Positions 9,203 to 16,568 of a stretch of 64,000 bases of DNA are shown one piece after another. The stretch is from positions 1,178,001-1,242,000 of the forward strand of contig NZ_CP109078.1 in the NCBI RefSeq assembly GCF_035917455.1, in the 5' to 3' direction. The number at the start of each line of letters is the position of its first letter. Positions within the stretch are counted from its first letter, which is position 1. Origin of the DNA: Micromonospora sp. NBC_01796. GTDB lineage: Bacteria; Actinomycetota; Actinomycetes; Mycobacteriales; Micromonosporaceae. Made by a program: the position numbers and the translations under genes. The notes under the pieces were generated by a model that was not told the origin of the DNA, did not search any database, and worked only from the letters and a program-made list of their open reading frames with translations.

Positions 9203-10138
9203 TTGACCACGATCCGTGTTGCCCACGCCGACGAGATCCCCGCACTCGTGCGGTACCCGGACGACGCCGAGCGTTCCGCCGGCACCGCCGCGTATCTGAC
9301 CGACCTGCTCGCCAAGCGCTGCACCCGACCGGAGTGGTGCCTGGTGGCGGAGGAGGACGGTCACCTGATCGGCAGCGTGGTGCTGTGGACCATGCCGGGC
9401 CACGAGGTGCCCAGCGACGTTGTCCTCCTGGAAGCGCCCTGGGACGGGACCGAGCCGGCCGTCGGGCTGGCCCTGCTCGCGGAGGCGGCGACCCTGGCCA
9501 GGACGCTCGGCGCGACCGAACTGGGCCACGTGGTCGACTCCCCGGCCCAGGCACCGCAGTTCCAGCGCCACCCCGAGCAGCGCGGTGAGCTGCTGCGCCG
9601 GGCCGGCTTCACGGTGGCCCGCGACGGCCGACGTTTCCGCTGGTTGGCGGGCGGGGAGCTACCCGCGCAGGACGGGCGACTGCGGTTCCGGTCGCTGGCC
9701 GAGCTGGGTCGGGAACCCTTCGTCGGCCTGTTGGAGTCCCTGCTCGCCGACACCGCCGACGCCAGGCTGACCGAGGACGTACGCCGGCACGGCCTGCGCC
9801 GGGCCGCCGAGCTGCTGTTCGAGGAAACGGCCGAACTCCACCACGAGCCGCAGTGGTGGGAGATCGGGTACGCCGCCGACGGCAGCCCGGCGGTGGTCAG
9901 CCTGCCCGCGCACAACCCCGCGTTCCCGGTGATCGGGTTCGTCGGTGTGGCTCCCGCGCACCGGGGACACGGCTTCAGCTCGTCGGTGGTGGCGCGGGGC
10001 ACGGCAATCCTGGCCGAGAACGGCGCGACCGAGATCCGGGGCGACTGCGACGTACGCAACGTCGTCATGTTCAAGGGCTTCCAGCGCGCCGGCTACGACA
10101 ACTTCGCCAACCGGATGGAGTACGTCCGCCCCCTCTGA
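9203..10138 (+). CDS. Tandem GNAT acetyltransferase
   Basis: 311 aa. Two GNAT-like lobes: residues 1-140 (TTIRVAHADEIPALVRYPDD...VAEEDGHLIGSVVLW...RRAGFTVARDGRRFRWL) and 150-311, whose acetyl-CoA loop is GVAPAHRGHGFSSSVVARGTAILAENG and whose end is MFKGFQRAGYDNFANRMEY. No ATG fits the N-terminus; the TTG at 9203 gives the full first strand and is preferred. It is divergent from the pirin gene. Substrate unknown. Confidence 0.83.
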   Translation: MTTIRVAHADEIPALVRYPDDAERSAGTAAYLTDLLAKRCTRPEWCLVAEEDGHLIGSVVLWTMPGHEVPSDVVLLEAPWDGTEPAVGLALLAEAATLARTLGATELGHVVDSPAQAPQFQRHPEQRGELLRRAGFTVARDGRRFRWLAGGELPAQDGRLRFRSLAELGREPFVGLLESLLADTADARLTEDVRRHGLRRAAELLFEETAELHHEPQWWEIGYAADGSPAVVSLPAHNPAFPVIGFVGVAPAHRGHGFSSSVVARGTAILAENGATEIRGDCDVRNVVMFKGFQRAGYDNFANRMEYVRPL

Positions 10139-10188
10139 CGCTAGGGCCTGTTGCGAGAGTCGATCTTGACCATTCCAGGGCACTACCG

Positions 10189-10728
10189 TCAGGTTGCCGC
10201 GGCGTAGCACCGGACGGTCACCTTCTGCTCCGGGCTCCACTGCTGTTCGACTGTGGCCAGCAGTTGCCAGCCGAGCCTCTCGTACAAAGCCGCCGCCGCC
10301 GTGTCGGAAGCCACCACGTCTAGCACCGGATGCAAGCCGCGATCCCGTGCTTATCTGACAGCTTTCGCGATCAGCAGCGCACCGATCCCGTGGCCACGGG
10401 CCCACGGAGCGACGAACAGTCGGTTGACCACGGCAGTCGCGTCGATACTCACGCCCGTACGAGCGCCCCACACCCCAGGTGCCGCGTCTCCCTCCCCGCT
10501 CCGGGACAAGACGATGTGGCCGGCTATCCGGCCATCCAGTTCCGCCACCCAGGAGGCGATGAGCGATGGCGGCGTGAGCCATGCGTCCGGGAAGTCGGGC
10601 CAGTTCACCGGATAACCGTCGCGCTCATGGACCTCCGCCAACACCCGCACACAGTCACCGAGGTCGCGATCAGTCCGCTGTCGAACACTCGGGGGTACGT
10701 CCGCGCCGGACACGTTCTCGATCTTCAC
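10189..10728 (-). pseudogene. GNAT acetyltransferase interrupted by an in-frame TAA
   Basis: A GNAT gene starting at GTG 10728 reads 125 codons, including RLFVAPWARGHGIGALLIAKAVR (acetyl-CoA motif), then meets TAA at 10351-10353. In the same frame, without any shift, reading continues 53 codons as ARDRGLHPVLDVVASD...ALYERLGWQLLATVEQQW to TGA at 10189. That second part is the normal GNAT C-terminus (beta5, alpha4, LYERLGW). The stop falls inside helix alpha3 next to the CoA site. The gene is therefore either a recent nonsense pseudogene or carries a sequencing substitution; stop-codon readthrough is less likely. Confidence 0.85.
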
Positions 10729-10770
10729 TGCGGCATGGAAACACAGCCCAAGGCCCGTGACCAGCGACTT

Positions 10771-11334
10771 TCACCACAGACCCTGGTCGGGTCCGACGCC
10801 TGGTCGGGGCAGGTCGCGGCGCATGCAGACCCGGGTGGTGAGGTCGAGGCCGAAGGCGCGTTCCGCCTCCAGCACCTCGGCCAGGCCCGGCGTGATCTCC
10901 CCGTCGGCCAGTTCCCGGTAGCCGCAGCGGCCGTAGTAGGGGGCGTTCCACGGCACGGTCCGGAACGTGGTCAGCGTGCACGCCGCCAGCCCCCGACCGG
11001 CGGCCCAGTCCGCCACGTGGTCCAACAGAACCTGACCGACGCCCCGGCGAGCATGCTCCGGGAGGACGCTCACCTGCTCGACATGCGCACAACCGTCGAC
11101 CAGGTCGACCACCACGAAGGCGATCACGGCATCGTGGTCGTCGCAGCCCACCCACGACCGCCCCTCCCGCTGGTACGCGGCGAACACGTCTGGGGCGAGT
11201 GGCTGGTTGTCCGCGATGTCGGCCATGCCGATGTCCCGGAAAAGATCACCGGCGGCCACCTGGATCACCGGCAGGTGCACCAGGTCCTCCGGGTTGGCAG
11301 GCCGTACCCGGACCGTGGCGCGCTGGACTGTCAC
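10771..11334 (-). CDS. GNAT family N-acetyltransferase
   Basis: 187 aa single-domain [25 protein letters not shown] begins the fold; the CoA motif is [31 protein letters not shown], followed by [20 protein letters not shown]. It looks intact, unlike its neighbour 42 bp downstream on the same strand. The GTG at 11334 starts directly before the conserved sequence. Substrate not predictable. Confidence 0.87.
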   Translation of the reverse strand: MTVQRATVRVRPANPEDLVHLPVIQVAAGDLFRDIGMADIADNQPLAPDVFAAYQREGRSWVGCDDHDAVIAFVVVDLVDGCAHVEQVSVLPEHARRGVGQVLLDHVADWAAGRGLAACTLTTFRTVPWNAPYYGRCGYRELADGEITPGLAEVLEAERAFGLDLTTRVCMRRDLPRPGVGPDQGLW

Positions 11335-11400
11335 GGTTGCGCACCCAACCAGGTCGGCCGATTGTTGTCGACCGCTTTGCCGGCGAGGTGCTCCGGAAGA

Positions 11401-11748
11401 TCAGCTCTTGTCGGCGGGCAGGTGGTTCGTGGCCCAGCGGGAGATCTCGGTGAGGACCGGAACGAGCGCCTGCCCGCCCGGAGTGAGCTGGTAGGAAACC
11501 GCCACCGGCGGCCCCGGCTCCACCGTACGGGCGACGAGGCCGACCTCGGTCAACTCGGACAGCCGGTCGGAAAGTACCGAATCGCTGACACCCTCGACGG
11601 CTCGGGACAACTCGCGGAATCCAGCCGGCCCGTTGCGGAGGCTGCCGAGCACCAGGGCACTCCACCGCTTGCCCAGCACACCGAACGCGCGTGCCAGGGC
11701 CGCGTCGGCGCGGTCGCAGTCTCCTGCGTGGTTGACGGCGCTGGTCAT
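11401..11748 (-). CDS. HxlR family transcriptional regulator
   Basis: 115 aa, the usual HxlR size. Visible hallmarks are CDRADAALARAFGVLGKRWSALVLGSLRNGPAGFRELSRAVEGVSDSVLSDRLSELTEVGLVAR (winged helix with the conserved Cys at the N-terminus) and VSYQLTPGGQALVPVLTEISRW. HxlR proteins usually sense redox or electrophile stress and control an adjacent oxidoreductase. Here the divergent FAD oxidoreductase at 11857 is the obvious target, with a 108-bp shared promoter region. Confidence 0.92.
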   Translation of the reverse strand: MTSAVNHAGDCDRADAALARAFGVLGKRWSALVLGSLRNGPAGFRELSRAVEGVSDSVLSDRLSELTEVGLVARTVEPGPPVAVSYQLTPGGQALVPVLTEISRWATNHLPADKS

Positions 11749-11856
11749 ACCACCAAAGCTAGCAGATCCGCTGGCGCTATGCTTTTCGAAGCGGCTAGTC
11801 TTGCCGGCGGTTCGCCCGATATTAGAAGTGACTATCAAACCTGGAGCTACGAGCAA

Positions 11857-12966
11857 ATGACTGAGACATCCCGGCCGCGTCCGAGCGTGGCCGTCATCGG
11901 CGGCGGATACGCCGGATTCAAGGTCGCCAAGGCACTCGACGACGTCGCCGACGTGACCCTCGTCGACCCCTCCGACGCCTTCCTGCACAACGTGGCCGCA
12001 TGGCGCGCACTGGTCGAGCCGGAGTGGGTGGAGCGGATCTTCCTCCCGTACAGCCGGCTCCTGCACCACGGACGGTTCGTGCGCGACCGGGCCGCGGCGG
12101 TCGAGGGCCGGCAGGTCACGCTCGCCGGAGGCGGGCGTCTGGAGCCGGACTACCTGATCCTGGCCACCGGCTCGTCCTACCCGTTCCCCGCCAAGAGCGA
12201 CGAGACGGAGAGCGCGACCGCGCAGGCCAAGTTCCGCGACGCCCACCAGGAGCTGCGCGGCGCACAGCGGGTGCTGCTGGTCGGCGCCGGGCCGTCCGGC
12301 CTGGAACTCGCCGGGGAGATCAAGTCGTCCTTCCCGGAGAAGCAGGTCACCCTGGTCGACTCCGGACCGGACATCCTCCCCGGCCGGTTCGACCAGGCGC
12401 TCCGCGACGAACTGCGGGCCCAGCTCGACAAGCTCGGCGTCGAACTCAAGCTCGGCAGCCGGCTGAACGCACTGCCCGACATCGCCCCGGCCACCGCCGG
12501 ACCGGTGTCGATCACCACGGTCGACGGTGAGGAACTGACCGCCGACGTCTGGTACCGCTGCTTCGGCGTCGGCCTGCAGACCGACTACCTGCATGGCGCG
12601 CTCGCCGAGGCCCGCAACGAGCAGGGGTACGTCCGGGTAGACGACCAACTCCGGGTCACCGGTCAGGACCGGGTGTTCGCCATCGGCGACATCTCCGACG
12701 CCGACGCCAACATGGCGGGCATGGCCACCCGGCAGGCCGAGCTGGTCGCCGCGAACCTGCGCACGCTGATCACCGGTGAGGGTGAGATCACCACGTACGA
12801 GCAGGCCGGGGTCATGATCGCGGTTCCGCTCGGCCCGGAGGGCGGTGCCGGACAGCTCCCCTGGATCGAGGGCATCGCCGGTGCCGAGGCGATCTCCGGC
12901 ATCAAGGGCCGCGCCATGCTGGTCGAGATGTACAGCTCTCAGTTCGACGCTCCCGAGCGGGTCTGA
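11857..12966 (+). CDS. FAD-dependent NAD(P)H oxidoreductase, AIF/FSP1-like
   Basis: 369 aa. N-terminal FAD-binding Rossmann motif VAVIGGGYAGFKVAKALDD, LILATGSSYPFP, the second dinucleotide site VLLVGAGPSGLELAGEI, and the C-terminal FAD contact DRVFAIGDISDADANMAGMATRQ. This order fits the AIF/FSP1 type of type II NADH:quinone-oxidoreductase-like flavoproteins. The long frame continues about 1.5 kb upstream, but the ATG at 11857 begins the domain precisely and avoids overlapping three genes on the other strand. Probably repressed by the divergent HxlR protein. Confidence 0.9.
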   Translation: MTETSRPRPSVAVIGGGYAGFKVAKALDDVADVTLVDPSDAFLHNVAAWRALVEPEWVERIFLPYSRLLHHGRFVRDRAAAVEGRQVTLAGGGRLEPDYLILATGSSYPFPAKSDETESATAQAKFRDAHQELRGAQRVLLVGAGPSGLELAGEIKSSFPEKQVTLVDSGPDILPGRFDQALRDELRAQLDKLGVELKLGSRLNALPDIAPATAGPVSITTVDGEELTADVWYRCFGVGLQTDYLHGALAEARNEQGYVRVDDQLRVTGQDRVFAIGDISDADANMAGMATRQAELVAANLRTLITGEGEITTYEQAGVMIAVPLGPEGGAGQLPWIEGIAGAEAISGIKGRAMLVEMYSSQFDAPERV

Positions 12967-13014
12967 CGTCATCCGGCCCGGCGACGTACGCAACGTCGCC
13001 GGGCCGAGTCTCCG

Positions 13015-13245
13015 CTACAGCAGGTGGATCCGTTCGGTGCCGCCGTCCGGGTGCTGCACGCTGAGGCTGCCGCCGCCGCGCTCCATCAGGTCCAGGACCA
13101 GGTGGTAGACGACCAGGGCCCGGTTGATCGTGTCCGTCTTCGTGTCCCTGGTTCGCGCGCACGCCGCGTCCAGTGCGTCGAACGCGCGCGGGACGAGGTT
13201 GACGGTCACCTTGACCAGCGCGGGCCGCTCAAACTCGTTGGTCAC
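13015..13245 (-). CDS. Small protein, possibly ribbon-helix-helix-like (last gene of microprotein operon)
   Basis: 76 aa. VKVTVNLVPRAFDALDAACARTRDTKTDTINRALVVYHLVLDLMERGG has the layout of a ribbon-helix-helix domain: a short beta strand of alternating hydrophobics, then two amphipathic helices with a conserved T-K-T-D-x-I-N-R-A turn, as in antitoxin-type or plasmid-type regulators. A short basic-to-acidic tail (SVQHPDGGTERIHLL) follows. Its ATG overlaps the stop of the preceding 66-aa gene by 4 nt (ATGA). It is the final gene of a five-gene overlapping cluster read from 14084. Confidence 0.75.
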   Translation of the reverse strand: MTNEFERPALVKVTVNLVPRAFDALDAACARTRDTKTDTINRALVVYHLVLDLMERGGGSLSVQHPDGGTERIHLL

Positions 13246-13442
13246 GGCCGGGCGGCGAGCAGCAGGATCGGCACGACGGACACCGCCTTACCGCCGGCCC
13301 GCTGGTCGAGCGCCCACGCGAGCTGCGGGCACCCCTCGTCCGTGCACTGCGGACACCGGCGCTCACCGGTGTGACCGGCGATGCTCTGACCCGCCGCGAA
13401 CCAGATCGCGGCCGGGGTGAGCGGTTCGTCCTGCCGGCTCAT
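13242..13442 (-). CDS. Cys-rich microprotein (CxxCT-GC motif)
   Basis: 66 aa. The centre reads GERRCPQCTDEGCPQLAWALDQ: three Cys in C-x2-C-x4-C, a half zinc-knuckle arrangement; a fourth ligand could be the His in AGHTGERRC. No function known to me. The same motif recurs in the 48-aa protein two genes upstream (GTCERCTEDGCPDLARAR), so the two are paralogues. The gene overlaps both neighbours by 4 nt. Confidence 0.7.
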   Translation of the reverse strand: MSRQDEPLTPAAIWFAAGQSIAGHTGERRCPQCTDEGCPQLAWALDQRAGGKAVSVVPILLLAARP

Positions 13443-13714
13443 CTCGCCTCCCGCCCAGCCACAGCCCGTTCCACCGCCGCCAGGGCGACGTACTCGGCAA
13501 GGCACGGCGGGTGTCCGGGCTGACACTCGGGCTTGTGGGCGGACACCCACACCTCGGCGTGCTCGCCACGTTCGCCGACCCACCGGGTGTAAAGCCGCCC
13601 GTCCATGTGCACCAGACGGATGCATCGTGGTGTGGCCGCCAGTACGCCAAAGCGGGCGTACCACTCCCCCGGCTCCAGAGCGACGACCAGATCCCGCAGG
13701 TCCGCCTCGGTCAC
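13439..13714 (-). CDS. Hypothetical microprotein, 91 aa
   Basis: VTEADLRDLVVALEPGEWYARFGVLAATPRCIRLVHMDGRLYTRWVGERGEHAEVWV looks like a compact alpha/beta domain, followed by SAHKPECQPGHPPCLAEYVALAAVERA, another possible C-x6-C metal site with His. I do not recognise a family. Two GTG codons are possible (13717 and 13714); 13714 gives the GTGA 4-nt overlap with the upstream stop that the other genes of this cluster share, so it is preferred. Confidence 0.7.
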   Translation of the reverse strand: MTEADLRDLVVALEPGEWYARFGVLAATPRCIRLVHMDGRLYTRWVGERGEHAEVWVSAHKPECQPGHPPCLAEYVALAAVERAVAGREAR

Positions 13715-13857
13715 CACTCGCCCGGTACCGCGACGAGCGCCCGCGCCCGGGCGAGGTCAGGGCATCCGTCCTCCGTGCACCGCTCGCACGTACCTTCCCG
13801 GTGCCGCGCGACAATCCGCAGCGCATCCCGGATCATCTGCTCCGCCTCGCTGCTCAC
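13711..13857 (-). CDS. Cys-rich microprotein, 48 aa (paralogue of the 66-aa protein)
   Basis: A very short gene supported by context: GTG at 13857 overlaps the stop of the 76-aa gene by 4 nt, and its TGA at 13711 overlaps the GTG of the next gene by 4 nt. The product has an amphipathic helix (EAEQMIRDALRIVARHREG) and then CERCTEDGCPDLARAR, the same C-x2-C-T-[DE]2-G-C-P-x-L signature as the 66-aa protein at 13242-13442. It is likely zinc-binding. Function unknown. Confidence 0.7.
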   Translation of the reverse strand: MSSEAEQMIRDALRIVARHREGTCERCTEDGCPDLARARALVAVPGEW

Positions 13858-14084
13858 AGCGACCACCGCCCGCCGTTGCCGCGTGCCGGCCGTGTTCCGC
13901 TGCCGGACCGGCGAGCGCCGCCGAACGCTGCCGCCCCAACCAGCAGAGCCGAACGCCGGTCGGCCACGACGACCCGCTCGACCGGGACCGGTGACGGCGC
14001 GGGATCGGGCTGCGCCTGCTCGACCGGTGCCCGGTCAGGTTCGTGGTCGAGGAACCATTTCCGTCGAGTGCTGTTGATCGCCAT
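13854..14084 (-). CDS. Hypothetical microprotein, first gene of overlapping operon
   Basis: 76 aa, basic and Pro/Ala-rich (MAINSTRRKWFLDHEPDRAPVEQAQPDPAPSPV...), apparently disordered apart from a central hydrophobic stretch VVVADRRSALLVGAAAFGG that could be a short membrane or packing helix. The ATG is preceded by GGAGGTGTGCG, a good ribosome binding site, making this the likely entry point for ribosomes translating the whole five-gene cluster. No recognisable family. Confidence 0.6.
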   Translation of the reverse strand: MAINSTRRKWFLDHEPDRAPVEQAQPDPAPSPVPVERVVVADRRSALLVGAAAFGGARRSGSGTRPARGNGGRWSL

Positions 14085-14249
14085 CGCACACCTCCGTCAT
14101 CTGGGGGCGCGCGCCGGACCGGACACGGGAGATCGGGCCCGGCGCACGCCGTGGAGGCGACGGCGGCCGTACCGGCGTTGATCGGGTCCGGATCGCCGCG
14201 CCCGCGACAGAACGTAGGGCGAAAATCACGGATAGCTGATTGCGTCCAG

Positions 14250-15416
14250 CTATCGGACCAGTTGGTCACCCAATCCGACCGCCACAGCGGCGCGCCGCAA
14301 CGGCTTGCTGATCGCATTCTTCCGCGTCCGGCGCGTGATCACCGCGATGGTGTCCCGGACCGTGGGGCTCAGACGCACGTACTGCGGAGCGATGGCCTCG
14401 GCGCGCAGAAACATCGCGACGGCCTCGTCATCCCGCCTCCTGCTCGCCAACGCCTGGGTGAGATCCAGGTAGAAGGGCGCCTGACGTATGGCGAGTGGGA
14501 TTCGCTCCGGCGTGACCGACGCCGCGTGCTCGATCGCAGGTCCCGTTTCTCCAAGCTCCAGAAGTACGGCCAGGCGCCAGATGTCGACATTGGTGGGGCC
14601 GAACGCAAAGCGTGCAAGCCCAAGTTCGTCCGGCTCGCCCAGCGAGTCGGCAACGTCCTGGGCCTCCCGCAGGTGATCCATCGCATCCGCTGCCTTGCGG
14701 TCGACGGCCGCCCGAAGCGAGGCGTAGAGATGCAGCATCCCGTACGCCTGGCGTACCTCGGGGTTGCCGATCTGCGGCTGGATGGCGTCGGCGGTCAACT
14801 GGGCTCGTTGCTCCGGCACCCTGGGAAGCTCGGGCGGCATGCTCAGGATCCGGATGAATTCGGCGGCGCCAATCCAGGCCGGGTCTCCCAGGTTCTGTGC
14901 CTCCAACACCGCCAGGCGGGCGGCGTCGCGGCCCAGGTCTGGATAGCCGAGGTGCTTGAGGGTGAACACCGCCACGTGGCTCACCTGGATCAGGTCCGGG
15001 CCGGTCAGGCCACCGAGCAGGGAGGGAAGCATGGGGGCGGCAGTCGCGAAGTCATACGCGCCGCCCGCCGCCATCAGCTCCGCGACGCTGCCCACCGGGG
15101 GGCGCAGTTCGCCCACCTCGCGCATGATCAGTGCCTCGCGGATCATCGGCACACTCGCCGCGGTCTGCGCCCGCGCTGGGCCGAGCGGGTCTCCGGGCTG
15201 GCCGGTCAGTTCGGCGACCGATACGCCAAGCGCGCCTGCGAGCGCGACAAGAGTGGCCCGGCGGTCGACGGGTCGCAGGCCGCGTTCGATGTGGCTGAGA
15301 TACGGCTGGCTCATACCGGCCAAGCCGGCGAGCGCGCGTTGGGTCTTGCCCCGGCGCTTCCGCCAGTAGGCCACCTGCTCGCCTATGAACAGTTCATCGC
15401 CGATGGTCGCCGGCAT
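14250..15416 (-). CDS. XRE family transcriptional regulator with helical sensor domain
   Basis: 388 aa. Residues 10-72 are a Cro/CI-type HTH: GEQVAYWRKRRGKTQRALAGLAGMSQPYLSHIERGLRPVDRRATLVALAGALGVSVAELTG. The remaining 300 residues are helical and repeat-like (TPR-type patterns such as VSHVAVFTLKHLGYPDLGRDAARLAVLEAQNLGDPAWIGAAEFIRIL), typical of actinobacterial XRE proteins that may bind a peptide or partner. The ATG at 15416 has a GGGAGGA site. It lies 165 bp upstream of the five-gene microprotein operon on the same strand and probably regulates it. Confidence 0.88.
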   Translation of the reverse strand: MPATIGDELFIGEQVAYWRKRRGKTQRALAGLAGMSQPYLSHIERGLRPVDRRATLVALAGALGVSVAELTGQPGDPLGPARAQTAASVPMIREALIMREVGELRPPVGSVAELMAAGGAYDFATAAPMLPSLLGGLTGPDLIQVSHVAVFTLKHLGYPDLGRDAARLAVLEAQNLGDPAWIGAAEFIRILSMPPELPRVPEQRAQLTADAIQPQIGNPEVRQAYGMLHLYASLRAAVDRKAADAMDHLREAQDVADSLGEPDELGLARFAFGPTNVDIWRLAVLLELGETGPAIEHAASVTPERIPLAIRQAPFYLDLTQALASRRRDDEAVAMFLRAEAIAPQYVRLSPTVRDTIAVITRRTRKNAISKPLRRAAVAVGLGDQLVR

Positions 15417-15537
15417 GCTTGTTCCTCCCGCGAGGTACTCCCGATCGACGCCCGTACACGGGATCGCCCATGAGATCGACGGTACGCGCCGTGACTATCG
15501 GCTGCTACCGCCGAGGCGTCGCGACACGACGACGAGG

Positions 15538-15560
15538 GCCGGTGGATGCACACCACCGGC
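15538..15560. repeat. 8-bp inverted repeat, hairpin or operator
   Basis: GCCGGTGG-atgcaca-CCACCGGC: perfect 8-bp arms with a 7-nt loop, 122 bp upstream of the XRE start codon. It could be an operator for autoregulation or a terminator stem; no adjacent U tract. Confidence 0.55.
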
Positions 15561-15733
15561 TCTCGCCCGTATCCACGTCTGGGTCCTTCCAGCGCAAGGA
15601 ATCGGAGGCTTCTCCTTGGAAGATGCCGGAGCAGCGCCGGCCCAGGTGGCTGTGCTGGCGCCTAGCGTCGGGCGTACCGCCCAACGTCGTCGACGCCGCC
15701 ACCTGCTAAACGACGAAAGGCGCCACCCACGCG

Positions 15734-15748
15734 TTATCTGTGAGATAA
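15734..15748. promoter_or_regulatory. AT-rich palindrome TTATCT-gtg-AGATAA
   Basis: A perfect 6-bp dyad with a 3-nt centre, conspicuously AT-rich in GC-rich surroundings and flanked by GGCGCC on both sides. Size and symmetry suit a dimeric repressor site. It lies in the long leader region of the XRE gene, 42 bp past the stop of the lower-GC membrane gene. The binding protein is unknown. Confidence 0.45.
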
Positions 15749-15789
15749 GGGCGCCCAGCATTGATCATAGAGTCGTCGACGACCCGGCA

Positions 15790-16365
15790 TTATGTTGCAT
15801 TCGATGTCAATATCTCCGAACGAGACACGCCCTCTGCAAGCAACACTGACTGCCTGCGTTTGAGGGTGCGATAAGAGACACGCACATAGTCGGTGAAATC
15901 CGGCGGGCAATCAACAACTGCAAAGATATCAGGCGAATCGCCCTTCCAGCCCTCAAGGACCACATCATAACTTGTCACGTGAGCACAGAATTGCGATACA
16001 CACTCTGGCATCTCTTCGTCAAGAAGAAGGTCACCCTTAGTCATGATCAACTCGAAGGCCCTCTTGTTTGCAGGTTGGAAGATTGTCGTCATCCAACACC
16101 GCCACGCCGAAACTTGCTCGGCAGACAGCACTTCTTGCTGTTCCTTCTGCTGACGGATATCGCCGTACCTGCTTCGGAATGCCTCGAATGAGATTCGTGT
16201 TGAATCAGTAAGCGCGAAGGCCGGGCCGTAGAGTTCACCAAGTTGACGATTGATTCTGGTAAGGCGGTCGTTGCGCTCCTGTAGTCGGCGGCTATGGAAG
16301 TAGGTGAATAGGAATCCGAGCCCTGCAACAACCAGCGTTGTCGCCGCCGTGATCGCTACCGTCAC
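15790..16365 (-). CDS. Single-span membrane-anchored protein, lower GC (probable transfer)
   Basis: 191 aa. Residues 3-22 (VAITAATTLVVAGLGFLFTYF) are one transmembrane helix, followed by a basic, coiled-coil-prone segment SRRLQERNDRLTRINRQLGELYGPAFALTDSTR and a soluble cytoplasmic domain with no motif I recognise. The RINRQLGELYGP pattern is seen in scattered hypothetical proteins of many phyla. GTG start at 16365 with a GAGGGAA site. Base composition is unlike the neighbours: 31 of 60 bases in 15841-15900 are G/C, and AT-ending codons are frequent, which indicates recent acquisition. Confidence 0.78.
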   Translation of the reverse strand: MTVAITAATTLVVAGLGFLFTYFHSRRLQERNDRLTRINRQLGELYGPAFALTDSTRISFEAFRSRYGDIRQQKEQQEVLSAEQVSAWRCWMTTIFQPANKRAFELIMTKGDLLLDEEMPECVSQFCAHVTSYDVVLEGWKGDSPDIFAVVDCPPDFTDYVRVSYRTLKRRQSVLLAEGVSRSEILTSNAT

Positions 16366-16415
16366 TTTTCCCTCACCAAGTCGCGGCCCTCATCATATTT
16401 AGTCCATGTGCCGTG

Positions 16416-16568
16416 ATGCCTTTGCAAGCCGGCGTGGGCATGATCCTGCCGGATTCCCACGGCGAGAAACCGCCGTACTGGGTGCTCGGCATCACCCGCG
16501 ACTACCGAACCGTGTTCCTACCCGAACACGGGTTCACGGTCTACACCCGGCCCGGTTCCGCACCGTGA
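16416..16568 (+). CDS. Short ORF, possible gene remnant (50 aa)
   Basis: MPLQAGVGMILPDSHGEKPP then YWVLGITRDYRTVFLPEHGF and a terminal TVYTRPGSAP. The sequence has real-protein character (balanced residues, hydrophobic strand alternation), unlike the shadow frames around it, but there is no ribosome binding site and the frame stays open upstream of the ATG. It may be the surviving C-terminal piece of a larger, deleted gene or a true small gene. No family recognised. Confidence 0.35.
   Translation: MPLQAGVGMILPDSHGEKPPYWVLGITRDYRTVFLPEHGFTVYTRPGSAP

Larger units (their letters stand above)
15417..15789. other. Gene-free stretch upstream of the XRE gene with two inverted repeats
   Basis: 373 bp between the minus-strand membrane protein gene and the XRE gene. 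Reading frames here lack convincing codon bias or similarity to anything I recognise. It contains two clear dyads, listed separately at 15538-15560 and 15734-15748. It probably holds the 3' end of the membrane-protein transcript and the promoter and 5' leader of the XRE gene. Confidence 0.6.

Noticed and set aside
10139-10188. Insertion-sequence end near GGGCCTGTTGCGAG
   Set aside because: It resembles some IS termini, but there is no transposase or matching second end nearby.
10330-11856. A long open plus-strand frame joined to the flavoprotein gene
   Set aside because: It is antisense to two acetyltransferase genes and the HxlR gene, has no family pattern, and the real protein starts at 11857.
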